DNA of 64,000 nt, from contig CAVPVD010000001.1 of NCBI GenBank assembly GCA_963709155.1, forward strand, positions 558,001 through 622,000, read 5' to 3'. The notes below the pieces were generated by a model. The model saw only the letters and a program-made list of their open reading frames with translations, was not told the origin of the DNA and made no database searches. Each line of letters starts with the position of its first letter. Position 1 is the first letter of the stretch. Shown piece by piece: positions 1-9,410 of the stretch. Source of the DNA: Bog-159 sp963709155. GTDB lineage: Bacteria; Acidobacteriota; Terriglobia; Bryobacterales; Bryobacteraceae. A program made the position numbers and the translations under genes.

Positions 1-2562
1 TCAACCAGCAGCGGCACTTCCAGGCGGGAGACCTGCTCCATCTCGCGTTTGGCCAGCGCTGCGACCTCCGCCGCCTCGTCCGGGGGAGCTTCGAAGACCA
101 GCTCGTCGTGCACCTGCAGCAGCATGGACGCCTGGCCGCCGCGACCCTGCATCTCCCGATCGATGCGCACCATGGCCAGCTTGATCAGGTCGGCCGCGGT
201 CCCTTGCAGGGGTGAATTCACCGCGGTGCGTTCGGCGAATCCGCGCGCGTTCGGGTTGCGGCTGTTGATATCCGGGATGGGCCGCTCGCGGCCCAATAAA
301 GTGCGGGTCACGCCGGTGCGGCGGACCTCCGCGATGGTGGCGTCGATGAATTTCCGCACGCCGGCATAGCGCGCGAAGTAGCTCTCGATATAGGCCTGCG
401 CCTGGCGCTGGGGGATGCCCAACTGGGCGGCCAGGCCGAACGGGCTGATGCCGTATACAATGCCGAAATTGACGGCCTTGGCATTGCGCCGCGCGTCCGG
501 CGTGACCATCAGCGGCGGCACGCCCATGACTTCGGCGGCGGTGCGCGTATGGATATCTTCGCCGTTGCGGAAAGCTTCCACCAGAACCGTGTCGCGCGAC
601 ATGTGCGCCAACAGGCGCAGCTCGATTTGCGAGTAATCGGCCACGATGAGCTTCCAGCCGTCGCGCGGCACGAACGCCGCCCGGATCTCGCGGCCCAACT
701 CCGTGCGGATGGGGATATTCTGCAGGTTCGGGTTCGACGAGGAGAGCCGGCCGGTGGCCGCGCCGGTTTGGTTGAAGCTGGTATGCAGACGCCCGGTCTG
801 AGGGTCGATCAGCGCGGGCAGCGCGTCCACATAGGTGCCCTTCAGCTTGGTGAGCTGCCGGTATTCGAGCACCTTGCGCACGATCTCGTGATCGGCGGCC
901 AAATCCTCGAGCACATCGGCTGCGGTGGAGATGGTCTTGCCCTTGCCGTATTTGACCGGCGCGGGCAGCCCCAGGTCTTCAAACAAGATGCGGCCCAGTT
1001 GTTGGGGCGAGCTGATGTTGAAGGGCTTGCCGGCAAGCGCGTGGACCTCGGCCGTGAGCCGCGCGATGTCGCGTTCCATCAGCTCCGAAAGGCGGCGCAA
1101 TTCGGCGCGGTCGATGCGCACGCCGACGCGCTCCATGCGCGCCAGCACGCGGGCCAGGGGCAGCTCGATCTCCGCGTACAGCTTTTCGAATCCGCGCTCG
1201 ACGACGGACGGCCGCAGCATGCGGTGGATTTCAAGGGTGATGTCGGCGTGCTGTTCGGGTGCTCCGCCCACCTTTAGGTCGAGCCGGCGGCGGGCCTGCT
1301 CTTCGAGCGGGCAGCCCGCGGGATCGGCATCCAGCAGGAAGGCGTAGAGCATGATGTCGTGATCGAAACCGGCGCCCTGAACGCCAAGCTTATCGAGCGC
1401 CAGCAGCGCGGATTTCACGTCGCAGGAGATTTTGGGCCGCGCGGCGTCTTCGAGCCAGGGCTTGAGCGCGGCGATCTGGGAGGGCGGCACCAGAGGAGCG
1501 GAACGCCCCTCGCCGCTTCTCCAGGCCACCCCGATGGTGCTGGGCGTAATATCCAGGTCCAACTCGCCCGCGCGGGACTCCGAGATAGCCACGGCGACGG
1601 GGGCATCCGCGGGAACCGACTGCAGCCATTCGGCGAGCGCCGCGGCCGACTCCAGCGCCTGGTAATCGCGCACGCGCACGTCTTCGCTGGGGCCCAGTTC
1701 CTTCAACAGGCTGTGAAATTCCAGATCCTTGTAAACTTGCTTCAACGCGATGGGGTCGGCCTCGCGCGCGCGCACCGATTCCAGCTCGAACGCGATGGGG
1801 ACACCGGTATCGATGGTGGCCAGGCGCTTGCTCATCATGATGCGCTCGACGTTATTTTGCAGGCTTTCGCGATACATCTTGCGCTCGACCTCGGCGGCGC
1901 GTTGGATGGCCGCCTCCACGGAGCCGAAACGCTCGATCAGATCGCGGGCGCCCTTATCGCCGATGCCGGGCGCACCGGGGATGTTGTCGATGGCGTCGCC
2001 CTTGAGCGCGAAAAGGTCGGCGACTTGAGTGGGGGTGACGCCCAGAAACTCCTTCACCTTCGCCGGATCGTACCATTCGTCGTCCTTGGCGGGGTTCAGC
2101 ATGGAGACGCGATCGGTGACGATCTGCATCATGTCTTTATCGCTGGAGACGATGACCACTTCAGTGCCGGCCTGCTTCGGCGCGGCGGGCGATGGCGCCG
2201 ATGACGTCGTCGGCTTCGAACCCGGCGTATTCCAGGATGGGAATTCGCATGGCTTCGAGGATGCGGCGGATGTGCGGGATCTGCTCGCCCAAATCCGGCG
2301 GCATTTCGGTGCGGTTGGCCTTGTATTCAGCGAATTCGGCCATGCGCGCGACTGGGGCGCCGCTCTCGAAGACCGCGGCGATGTATTCGGGCGCGTAGCT
2401 CTTGGCCAGCTTCCGCAGCATGTTATTGAAGATGTAGACCGCTTCGGTGGAGATACCGGCGCTGGTGCGCATGGGAGGGGCGGAGGTGCGCGCGCGGGCG
2501 TGGTAAGCGCGGAAAATGAATCCGAATGAGTCGATCAGGAAGAGACGAGGTTGGTGCGCCAA
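1..2562 (-). CDS. polA: DNA polymerase I, 3' end outside window, with apparent frameshift
   Basis: DNA polymerase I fills gaps and removes primers in replication and repair. The first ~130 codons (from ATG at 2562) encode a 5' nuclease N-terminus (LFLIDSFGFIFRAYHA, then FEADDVIGAIARRAEAG). That frame stops at 2161. The protein continues in another frame with VVIVSSDKDMMQIVTDR. From there one open frame runs to base 1 with polymerase motifs: VADYSQIELRLLAHM near 602-645, FAERTAVNSPLQGTAADLI near 182-238 and LLQVHDELVFE near 90-125. The shift lies at about 2165-2180, where GAAGCAGGCC appears to hold one extra base relative to the family reading E-A-A-G-T-E. The gene is otherwise full and colinear, so a sequence error is as likely as a real lesion. 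The last few residues lie beyond base 1. Confidence 0.93.
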
Positions 2563-2706
2563 GTCTTATGGTAGCTTACGCGTGGGGCGGCCTCGGGGTT
2601 GCGGAGGCGCTCCCAAAAAGCCGCGCAGCCGGTCCGAACCTGCGAAGCCGTGGCCAAGGCGAACGGGCTGAAATCGCCCCGCTTTCTTGCGGACGTTTTG
2701 CCAACC

Positions 2707-2957
2707 CTAGACACGGCCGTTCCGGCCGGTGCCTAAAAGCCGGTCCTCCGGCACCGGTTCGGCCGCCGGAACTTTAGCCAGCGCGGCCAGGAAGCGCTCG
2801 CGGCTGCCGCGTTCGGCCATTTGTTCCACACGCGTCCACCAGCCAGTTGCTCCGCCAACGCTGCCGCGACGATACGCTCCACAGAAACATCTTGGCGTGC
2901 AGCCATTTCAGCTATCTGGCGATACATTGCGTCAGGAACTGTCACGTTCAGAGTCAT
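2707..2957 (-). pseudogene. Antitoxin-like small protein, frameshifted
   Basis: The ATG at 2957 opens with MTLNVTVPDAMYRQIAEMAA and continues through an SVERIVAAALAEQLAG helix, a layout seen in small ribbon-helix-helix-like antitoxins. After codon ~50 the reading frame becomes implausible (WNKWPNAAAAS, stop at 2733). Shifting by one base at about 2806-2812 restores a sensible C-terminus (WTRVEQMAERGSRERFLAAL, then AKVPAAEPVPEDRLL) that stops at 2707. The simplest reading is one lost base. No toxin gene follows: the next gene on this strand is polA. The 3' end overlaps a strong inverted repeat (CCGGTGCC at 2725 with GGCACCGG at 2749). Function is inferred from N-terminal style only. Confidence 0.5.
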
Positions 2958-3052
2958 GGCGTCTTACCCATTATCGCCAGGAATTCGCGCGGCGAGATAG
3001 ACGACTTGGACGCTCCGCGATTTAAGACCAGTGCCGCTCAATAAGTTAGCGG

Positions 3053-3103
3053 TTGTTTTTCGGAGCCGCAAAGATGATGAAAACCAAAGGTAGTGGGGCG
3101 GTC
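3053..3103. repeat. 51-bp dispersed repeat, copy 1
   Basis: These 51 bases match 28917-28967 in the same orientation at about 46 of 51 positions. Both begin TTGTTTTTCGGAGCCGCAAA and end AGTGGGGCGGTC. Both copies are intergenic; this one lies between the antitoxin-like remnant and the coiled-coil gene. Confidence 0.75.
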
Positions 3104-3126
3104 GCCACCGCCGCCGGAGCGCGGTC

Positions 3127-4152
3127 TCACTGTTGCGGGCGCTTGGCCTGCTCCATGGCGATCTGATTGATATGCGACAGCGCCTTTGCGCCCGACGCGC
3201 CTTCGATGGCTTTGACGGCGATGTCCTGTACCTGCTGCTTAGCTTCTTCCACTTGTTTCTGGAGCGCGGCGATCTGGGTGGCCTGGCGTGAGATGGTGTC
3301 TTCGAGCGTCTTCACCTGCAGGACCGCCAGCCGCTTCTCGGTATCGGCTTCCTTCTTTAAGAGCACGATTTCCTGCTCGAATTTCTGCTCGGCCGCCCTG
3401 GCCGCCAGCGCCGCCGCCTTGTCGGACTCGGTCTTGACGCTCTCCGGGAATTCCTGCGCTTCCTTGCGCAACCGTAGCAATTCGGTCTCCTGCTCTTTCA
3501 ATGCGGTCTCGCGCTGCTGCCAGCTTTTCTCGAGAGTTTCCTGGCGCTCCTTGTTCTTCTTGTCCTGCAGGCGCTGATCTTCTTCGTATTTGTCCTGGGC
3601 CTTCTTGCGCTCCAGGTTCTTCTTGTAATCGTACTCCTCGATTTCACGCGCGCGCGCCTTTTTCAGGCTCTCTTCCTGCTCCTTGCGCTCGCGCTCGGCG
3701 TCGCGGGTTTCCTCTTCCCAGGCCGACCGCTGGCCGGCGATCTCGGCCTCCAGGTTCTCTTTCTCGCGCGCGTAATCCTGCACCATCTGGTCGAGCGCGG
3801 TGGCCGCCACGTCAATTTTATGCAAGCGCTGCAGTTCGGCGCGCTCCAGATTGACGGCCTCGCGCACGGCGGAAAGGCGCTCCACCTCTTCCACCAGCTT
3901 GGCGGAGACGCCGGACAGCGCTTTAGAGATCTCGAGGCCCAGGGTGGAGATCCCCTGCACCACGCCTTCTACCGTAGTCCCCTCGACGGTTTGCCGCACT
4001 TGGGCGGCGCGTAATCGGGCAGCCTCGTCGGCCTTCGCATCGGCGGACTCGCGGTCGGTCTCGGCCTCCTGCCGGATGGCGGCGAATTCTTGCTGGACTT
4101 CGCTCTTGGCGCGCTTCGGGCGCACGGGCGGTTTGGTTTGCTTGGTAGGCAT
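3127..4152 (-). CDS. Coiled-coil protein of unknown function
   Basis: A 341-residue soluble protein starting at ATG 4152. It opens with a basic, proline-rich tail (MPTKQTKPPVRPKRAK), then has a short, less charged stretch around residues 55-90 (VEGVVQGISTLGLEISKAL). The rest is almost continuous heptad-like sequence rich in E, K, Q, R and A from about residue 90 to 330. There is no signal peptide, membrane segment or catalytic motif. The central stretch LEISKALSGVSAKL could be a small globular or oligomerisation element. It stands alone between a frameshifted small gene and an oxidoreductase with no clear operon partner. I do not recognise the family; a scaffold or filament-like role would be a guess from composition. 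Confidence 0.75.
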   Translation of the reverse strand: MPTKQTKPPVRPKRAKSEVQQEFAAIRQEAETDRESADAKADEAARLRAAQVRQTVEGTTVEGVVQGISTLGLEISKALSGVSAKLVEEVERLSAVREAVNLERAELQRLHKIDVAATALDQMVQDYAREKENLEAEIAGQRSAWEEETRDAERERKEQEESLKKARAREIEEYDYKKNLERKKAQDKYEEDQRLQDKKNKERQETLEKSWQQRETALKEQETELLRLRKEAQEFPESVKTESDKAAALAARAAEQKFEQEIVLLKKEADTEKRLAVLQVKTLEDTISRQATQIAALQKQVEEAKQQVQDIAVKAIEGASGAKALSHINQIAMEQAKRPQQ

Positions 4153-4211
4153 TTCGGGGATCAGGATAACAGATCACCGGCCGGCCTGCCAAGGAAGTGC
4201 CCTCCGTTTCA

Positions 4212-5165
4212 TCAGTCGAAACAGATGACCTGTTTCGCTTTCGCCTGCCTGGCGGACACCCGCGTATATGCTTCCACAGCTTGCGCAAAGGGAACGATCT
4301 CGATCGGCGGCGGTTGCAAGACCCCGATCTCAAAGCCCGGGTTGAGTTCAGCGGCGATTTTCGCTATTTGTCCGGAGGTCAGTCCAAAACTGTCCACTCC
4401 CAGCAGCCGGGAGAAGTTGTGATAGAAGTCAACGAGGTTGAAGCTGACGCGCGCATCTCCCGGGCTGGCGATGGCCACCTGCCGCCCGCCGAACCGGAGC
4501 GATCGCAGGGCCGGCTCGAACAGTGGGCCGCCGACCGTATCAAAGACGGCATCGACTCCTCTTCCCGCCGTCAGTTCCAGGACCCTCTGACGAAGGTCTT
4601 CGGTCTTGGTATTGACTACCGACTCGGTGCCCGGAAGCGGATCGGATTTCGTATCCGCCCCGATGACGCGCGCCTGTTTCCAATTCGCAATCTGTGTGGC
4701 TGCCTGGCCTACCGCTCCCGCGGCGCCCACAATTAGAATTATTTCGCCGGCCTGGATTTGAGCTGCATTCACTACCGATGCCCAGGCCGTAATGTAGGGG
4801 ATCCCGATCGCGGCCGCTTGCGCCATAGTCAATGACTTTGGTTTGAGCGACAGCGTTTCCGCGGGAACCACGACGTATTCGGCGTGGGAGCCATCGCGGA
4901 CGATACCGAGGTCGGAAGAAGTGCCCCAGACCTCGGCACCTTCATGTGCGACCCCTTTAATGACAATACCCGCGAAGTCGCGGCCTGGGGTGCGCGGCAG
5001 AGTTGTCTTCTTGAAGCGTCCGGCGACGTTTCCGATGTCGCTAGGATTGATCCCCGCCGCTTTTACGCGAACGAGGGCTTCGGCGGGGCCAGGCTGAGGT
5101 ATGGGAACTTCTTCGATTCGTAGGATTGACGGCTGTCCGAACTCGGTAAAACGCAACGATTTCAT
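4212..5165 (-). CDS. Zinc-independent MDR oxidoreductase (quinone reductase-like)
   Basis: A 317-residue medium-chain dehydrogenase/reductase. The N-terminal GroES-like half contains VKAAGINPSDIGNVAGRF and the PGRDFAGIV turn. The C-terminal half has a Rossmann fold with GAAGAVGQAA (residues ~148-156), typical of NADPH-binding quinone reductases and enoyl reductases. The structural-zinc cysteine cluster of alcohol dehydrogenases is absent. Length fits the QOR branch. The family reduces quinones or activated double bonds with NADPH in the cytoplasm; the substrate here cannot be read. The start at 5165 has a GAGG-type ribosome site eight bases upstream. It appears monocistronic. Confidence 0.85.
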   Translation of the reverse strand: MKSLRFTEFGQPSILRIEEVPIPQPGPAEALVRVKAAGINPSDIGNVAGRFKKTTLPRTPGRDFAGIVIKGVAHEGAEVWGTSSDLGIVRDGSHAEYVVVPAETLSLKPKSLTMAQAAAIGIPYITAWASVVNAAQIQAGEIILIVGAAGAVGQAATQIANWKQARVIGADTKSDPLPGTESVVNTKTEDLRQRVLELTAGRGVDAVFDTVGGPLFEPALRSLRFGGRQVAIASPGDARVSFNLVDFYHNFSRLLGVDSFGLTSGQIAKIAAELNPGFEIGVLQPPPIEIVPFAQAVEAYTRVSARQAKAKQVICFD

Positions 5166-5331
5166 AGTTGGTCCTCATGGCGGTTCAGTCGGCGTTGAAC
5201 TGCCATCTATTTTAAGCGACGGGGTCAACGGCATTTCCGCCGACGGCGGACTGATGAAGTCCGGCCGGCGATTCCGTGACAACGCCGCTGGCCGTGCGGT
5301 GTGGCTCCTGCATAGGCACACGCCGAGGCTA

Positions 5332-5808
5332 TCAGGAAAATCCGATCCATCTGCCGCACACGCCCACGGTGGACCACAACAAAAGCGAAACCAATGCCGC
5401 GGCCCTGCCCCACAGCCGCCCGACACGGTCCGGATCGGCCAGAGCCACCTTACGCATCACGGTGAAGGTGAAGATCATGGCCAGCAGGAGGGAGATCATC
5501 TTCACCCAGAAGGCATCGTGATAGTAGAGCTTGGTGGCCTCGGAAGTGAACAGCAGCATGCCGGAGATGAGCATCGCCGCCAGGCTCCCCAGCATCCACG
5601 GCCGCGTATCGCGCCAAAGCTGCGCCACCGGCTGGCGGCGGATCCCAAAGCCGAGCAGGCGAAGATTCACGATCAGCACCGCGCCGCCGATCACCGCCAG
5701 GCCCAACAGATGGATGGATTCGATCACGGGGAAGAGCCAGCGCGAGTCCCGGATGGCCTCGCCCAGGGGCGTATTCTCACACCACGCGAAAAAAGAGAGC
5801 ACAGACAT
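5332..5808 (-). CDS. Small four-helix membrane protein (DUF6644-like)
   Basis: A 158-residue integral membrane protein with about four hydrophobic segments (residues ~24-46, 68-90, 98-120, 132-152). It shares a pattern with the next gene: a short aromatic N-terminus, then W-x-x-x-ES-x-H-x-L-x-L, a glycine and LRLLG. That marks the two as paralogues. I place it tentatively in the DUF6644 family; no function is known. The ATG is at 5808. The gene lies 24 bases after the stop of its paralogue, so both are likely co-transcribed. Confidence 0.75.
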   Translation of the reverse strand: MSVLSFFAWCENTPLGEAIRDSRWLFPVIESIHLLGLAVIGGAVLIVNLRLLGFGIRRQPVAQLWRDTRPWMLGSLAAMLISGMLLFTSEATKLYYHDAFWVKMISLLLAMIFTFTVMRKVALADPDRVGRLWGRAAALVSLLLWSTVGVCGRWIGFS

Positions 5809-5832
5809 GCGGAATATCCAACGGTAGGCGCC

Positions 5833-6339
5833 TTAAGGATTCTTGTCGAACCAGTTGTAGGCGATCATGCGGCCCGCGATCACAATTCCGGCCCAAAGGA
5901 ACAGCGAAACGCCACCTGCCAGGCGTGCGCGGAGCGGCGGGACCGCGGCGTTATCCCAGCCATCCACGGTACGCCAGATGGTGCGTTGAAAAATGGCGAC
6001 ATTCACTCCCGCTAGTACCAGAAAGGCAACTTTCATGCGAAAGAAAACGTTCAAATAAGTCTTCACGGGAATGGCGTAGAACAAGAGCGCACCGGTGGTC
6101 ACCATCACCGCGAAACCCGCGATCGTCCAGGGCAGCAGGCGCGCCGTGACTTCCGATGCGGGCGTGCGCAGCATGGTTACCCCGAGCAGCCGCAAATCGA
6201 GCATCACGGTGAGGCCCAGAAACAGGCAGAGGGTCAGCACGTGGACCGACTCCACGATGGGATAGACCCAGATCGATTCGTGCAGCGCGATGCTGCCCGC
6301 GGTACCACCCAGCCATTGGCAAAATCCAAGCAGGCTCAT
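5833..6339 (-). CDS. Paralogous small membrane protein (DUF6644-like)
   Basis: A 168-residue membrane protein with four predicted helices, first gene of a two-gene unit with the preceding entry. It has the shared core IVESVHVLTLCLFLG then LDLRLLG. An upstream in-frame ATG at 6408 would add 23 residues, but those codons lie in a dispersed palindromic repeat (6364-6403) and give the peptide such repeats usually give (GGQSWPQPPF). The true start is therefore the ATG at 6339 (MSLLGFCQWLGG). The first segment is followed by a conserved aromatic IWVYP. Function unknown. Confidence 0.75.
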   Translation of the reverse strand: MSLLGFCQWLGGTAGSIALHESIWVYPIVESVHVLTLCLFLGLTVMLDLRLLGVTMLRTPASEVTARLLPWTIAGFAVMVTTGALLFYAIPVKTYLNVFFRMKVAFLVLAGVNVAIFQRTIWRTVDGWDNAAVPPLRARLAGGVSLFLWAGIVIAGRMIAYNWFDKNP

Positions 6340-6363
6340 TCTTCCGGCGCCTCGATCGTGCTC

Positions 6364-6403
6364 TGGCCGCCTGAAAGGCGGCTGCGGCCAGGATTGGCCG
6401 CCC
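6364..6403. repeat. Dispersed palindromic repeat, type A, copy 1
   Basis: Forty bases starting TGGCCGCCTGAAAGGCGGCT and ending GATTGGCCGCCC. They match 22103-22142 with one mismatch, and 38517-38554 less closely. The repeat contains the hairpin GCCGCCT-GA-AAGGCGGC and a second inverted GGCC pair. It sits in a divergent intergenic region between the membrane-protein pair and ilvE. Confidence 0.85.
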
Positions 6404-6481
6404 TCCAAAAACCTGGCGATTGACCATCCTAACGTAGTTCAGCGCGCCTCGCGAGAGCCCGTCACCGCCAATCGCCTACGT

Positions 6482-6487
6482 TATAAT
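6482..6487 (+). promoter_or_regulatory. -10 element placing the ilvE start at the ATG (leaderless candidate)
   Basis: A perfect TATAAT lies at 6482-6487. A start site about seven bases downstream would coincide with the ATG at 6494. No ribosome-binding sequence precedes that ATG and the -35 region is not recognisable. A leaderless transcript is an inference from spacing. Confidence 0.35.
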
Positions 6488-6493
6488 TAAGCC

Positions 6494-7441
6494 ATGCTGA
6501 CGCCCACCCAACGAATTTGGCACAACGGACGCTTCATCCCCTGGGAACAGGCCAATATCCATGTGCTGTCCCACGTGGTGAGCTATGGAACCAGTGTCTT
6601 CGAAGGCATCCGTTGCTACGCCACACCAGCCGGTCCGGCCATCTTCCGCCTGCGCGATCATGTGCGGCGCCTGGTGGATTCCGCCAAAATTTACCGAATG
6701 GACCTCGGCTACTCGGCCGAAGAACTGGCCGAAGCCATGCATGAACTGGTTCGGGTGAACGACATGGAGTCCTGCTACATTCGCCCCATCGCCATCCGCG
6801 CCTATGGGGATATCGGGGTGAATCCGCTGCACAACCCAGTGGATGTATACCTGGCCTGCTGGAACTGGGGCAAGTACCTGGGCGAAGATGCGCTGGCGCA
6901 GGGCGTGGACGTCTGCGTTTCGAGCTGGAAGCGGATCGCGCCCAATACCCTGCCCGCCCTGGCCAAGGCCGGCGCGAATTACATGAATTCGCAGCTCATC
7001 AAAATGGAAGCCATCACCAATGGCTACGCGGAGGGTATCGCGCTGGACGAAGCCGGTTATGTGAGCGAAGGATCCGGCGAAAATATTTTCCTGGTGCGCG
7101 ACGGCCGGCTGCACACGCCTCCGCTGGGCGCTTCCGTGCTGCCCGGCGTCACGCGCGATACCGTGATCCACCTGGCCCACGACCTGGAGATCCCGCTGGT
7201 GGAAACCATCGTTCCGCGTGAAATGCTCTATATCGCCGACGAAGTGTTCTTTACCGGCACCGCCGCCGAAATTACACCGATTCGCTCGGTTGACCGCATC
7301 ACGGTGGGCAAGGGCCATCGCGGCCCCATCACGGAGAAGTTGCAGAAGGAATTCTTTGCCCGGATCGGCGGAGTGGCGCCCGACCGCTATGGATGGCTGT
7401 CTCTGGTACACACACGACAGCCGGTGGGTGTGGAAAAATAA
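6494..7441 (+). CDS. ilvE: Branched-chain amino acid aminotransferase
   Basis: A fold-type IV PLP aminotransferase of 315 residues, the usual length for bacterial IlvE. It catalyses the last transamination in leucine, isoleucine and valine synthesis. The N-terminus has the FEGIRCYATPAGPAIFRL substrate-site region (residues ~36-53). The PLP lysine is K158 in PALAKAGANYMNS, matching the KAGGNY motif of the family. The EGSGENIF turn follows, and LPGVTRDTV is the phosphate-binding loop. The late VFFTGTAAEITPI motif is also typical. The ATG at 6494 follows a TATAAT box by only seven bases with no ribosome site, so the message may be leaderless. Transcribed alone. Confidence 0.95.
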   Translation: MLTPTQRIWHNGRFIPWEQANIHVLSHVVSYGTSVFEGIRCYATPAGPAIFRLRDHVRRLVDSAKIYRMDLGYSAEELAEAMHELVRVNDMESCYIRPIAIRAYGDIGVNPLHNPVDVYLACWNWGKYLGEDALAQGVDVCVSSWKRIAPNTLPALAKAGANYMNSQLIKMEAITNGYAEGIALDEAGYVSEGSGENIFLVRDGRLHTPPLGASVLPGVTRDTVIHLAHDLEIPLVETIVPREMLYIADEVFFTGTAAEITPIRSVDRITVGKGHRGPITEKLQKEFFARIGGVAPDRYGWLSLVHTRQPVGVEK

Positions 7442-7657
7442 TTAGCTGCGCGCACACCCCAGAAAGCCACCTCCCCCGAGATTTGCTTTCCAGGATGCGC
7501 CGCAGCCGATGGACTATTTCTTTGTAGCGTATGCATGCAGGCGATGGCCAGAACGAATTTTAGTTTCGGGGCGCTTTTCAACAAGTTTATGGGGTTGCAA
7601 AATCTTGCGCTTGCCAGCTTCGGACTGTGGCTATCCTGTGTATAAAGCAGAGCCCGC

Positions 7658-8812
7658 ATGAATTGTATTGGAATTGAAACTCTCGGCGGAACCGCCGTCC
7701 GGGTCGCCTTCGATGAAAACATTCGCGCCGTGGAGCCGGCCGGCGATGGCGGCGGACTTTATCTCGGCCCAGGGTTCATCGATTTGCAGGTGAACGGCTT
7801 CCTGGGCGTGGACTTCAACGATCCCAAGTGTACGCTGCCGCAAATTGCAGGCTCGATCCGGGGCCTCTTTGCCACCGGCGTCACGCGGTTTTACCCCACC
7901 GTGATCACCGGCTCACCGGCCGATATGCTGGGCGCATTACGCAACCTGAAGTGCGCTAAAGAGACTTTGCGCGAAGGCGCGGCCATCGACGGGTTCCATG
8001 TGGAAGGTCCGCACATCTCGCCGGATGACGGTCCGCGGGGGGCGCATCCGCTGCGCTGGGTGCGGCCGCCGGATCTCGACGAATTCCATCGCTGGCAGGA
8101 AGCCACGGGCAACCAGGTTCGCATCGTCACGCTGGCGCCCGACTGGCCGCAGGCTTGCCGGTATATCGAAGCCATCACGGCCGAAGGGGTGGTGGCCAGT
8201 ATCGGCCATACCAGCGCCAGCGCGCAACAAATTGCGGATGCGGTGGGCGCGGGCGCATCGCTCTCCACGCACCTGGGCAACGGCGCGCACGCGGTGATGC
8301 GCCGCCATCCCAATTACATCTGGGAGCAACTGGCCGAAGATCGGCTGATGGCCGATTTCATCGTCGATGGCATCCACCTGCCGCCCTCGTTCCTCAAGGT
8401 AGCCTTGCGCGCCAAGGCCGTCGCCCGTTCGGTCCTGGTGACGGACGCCGCCGCCCCCGCCGGGTGCCCGCCGGGCCGTTATTTCCTGGGTGAGCAGCCG
8501 GTCGAACTGACGGCGGACAATCGCGTGATGCTGGTGGGCAAGGAACGCCTGGCCGGTTCGGCATTGCGTATGGACCGCGGCGTCGAGAATCTGATGCGAA
8601 TTGCCGGGCTAAGCCTGGCGGACGCTTTCAGTATGGCGACCACGAATGCCGCGCGCGCGGGGCGCGTTCCGGGACGCGCTGCCGGCCTGGTCCCGGGCGA
8701 GCGTGCCGATCTCATTCAGTTTTCGTTTAACCCATCGGATCTAAGTATCAAGATCCAGGCTACTTACATATCCGGCGACAAGGTATACGATGGACCGGGA
8801 GGTCCCGCCTGA
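7658..8812 (+). CDS. nagA: N-acetylglucosamine-6-phosphate deacetylase
   Basis: A 384-residue amidohydrolase that removes the acetyl group from GlcNAc-6-P in amino-sugar and cell-wall recycling. Diagnostic motifs are GFIDLQVNGFLGVDFND (residues ~46-62), GFHVEGPHISPDDGPRGAHP (metal-binding glutamate), the zinc-ligand histidines in IGHTSASAQQ and THLGNGAH, and the catalytic aspartate in LVTDAAAPAG. The LQ-N-G form in place of an HxH motif is normal for NagA. The ATG at 7658 follows 216 bases of non-coding sequence. No nagB, PTS or transporter gene is adjacent, so regulation by amino sugars cannot be judged. The next gene begins at or just after its stop. Confidence 0.93.
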   Translation: MNCIGIETLGGTAVRVAFDENIRAVEPAGDGGGLYLGPGFIDLQVNGFLGVDFNDPKCTLPQIAGSIRGLFATGVTRFYPTVITGSPADMLGALRNLKCAKETLREGAAIDGFHVEGPHISPDDGPRGAHPLRWVRPPDLDEFHRWQEATGNQVRIVTLAPDWPQACRYIEAITAEGVVASIGHTSASAQQIADAVGAGASLSTHLGNGAHAVMRRHPNYIWEQLAEDRLMADFIVDGIHLPPSFLKVALRAKAVARSVLVTDAAAPAGCPPGRYFLGEQPVELTADNRVMLVGKERLAGSALRMDRGVENLMRIAGLSLADAFSMATTNAARAGRVPGRAAGLVPGERADLIQFSFNPSDLSIKIQATYISGDKVYDGPGGPA

Positions 8813-8823
8813 AGCCGCCGGAG

Positions 8824-9393
8824 TTGGACCTCTCCACGCTCCTTTTCAAGCGCCAGGAGGATTGGGAAGCGTGGCTGGCAGCCCACGGCACTTCATCCGG
8901 CGGCGTGTGGCTGCGGCTGGCGAAGAAAGGCTCGCCCGAATGCTCGGTATCCTATGCCGAAGCCATCGAGTCCGCACTCTGCTACGGCTGGATCGATGGT
9001 CAAAAGAAGCCTGAGAGCGAACAAGCCTGGCTGCAGCGCTTCACTCCCCGCCGCCCGAAAAGCATCTGGTCGAAGATCAATCGTGAAAAGGCCACCGGGT
9101 TGATGGCGGCAGGCCGTATGCAGCCTGCCGGGTTGGAGCAGGTGGAGCGCGCCCGGAGCGACGGCCGGTGGGAAGCCGCCTACGATTCGCCCAGCAAGGC
9201 CGCGATGCCGGACGATTTCGCCGCCGCCCTGGAACAGAATACCGGCGCCAAGGCCTTCTTCGCCACGCTGGATCGCACGAATCGCTATGCGGTGCTTTGG
9301 CGGATTCAGACCGCGAAAACGGGCGAGACGCGCGCGCGGCGCATCGGGCAGTTCGTTGAAATGTTAGCGAAGCACGAGAAACTGCACCCCTGA
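8824..9393 (+). CDS. YdeI/OmdA-family protein
   Basis: About 189 residues of the YdeI (OmpD-associated, PF13376-type) family. Visible family features are the N-terminal WEAWLAAHGTSSGGVWLRLAKK, the central ALCYGWIDGQKK, then FTPRRPKSIWSKIN and a C-terminal RRIGQFVEMLA helix. Members are linked to stress or antimicrobial-peptide tolerance, but no reaction is established. The TTG at 8824 is the nearest standard start. However, a CTG at 8809 preceded by GGGAGG six bases upstream would add MKPPE, which fits family N-termini and would overlap the nagA stop, suggesting translational coupling. The first helical half is the most conserved part. Confidence 0.8.
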   Translation: MDLSTLLFKRQEDWEAWLAAHGTSSGGVWLRLAKKGSPECSVSYAEAIESALCYGWIDGQKKPESEQAWLQRFTPRRPKSIWSKINREKATGLMAAGRMQPAGLEQVERARSDGRWEAAYDSPSKAAMPDDFAAALEQNTGAKAFFATLDRTNRYAVLWRIQTAKTGETRARRIGQFVEMLAKHEKLHP

Positions 9394-9410
9394 AACCGGT
9401 CCGCGATGGA

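Noticed and set aside
549..1277. Long plus-strand frame opposite polA
   Set aside because: It is a complementary-strand effect of GC-rich codons; polA motifs on the minus strand are unambiguous.
6340..6408. Longer N-terminus for the second membrane protein (ATG 6408)
   Set aside because: Those codons lie in a dispersed palindromic repeat, not in conserved protein sequence.
6476..7411. 311-codon minus-strand frame opposite ilvE
   Set aside because: Antisense artefact; the plus strand has the PLP lysine and the other BCAT motifs.
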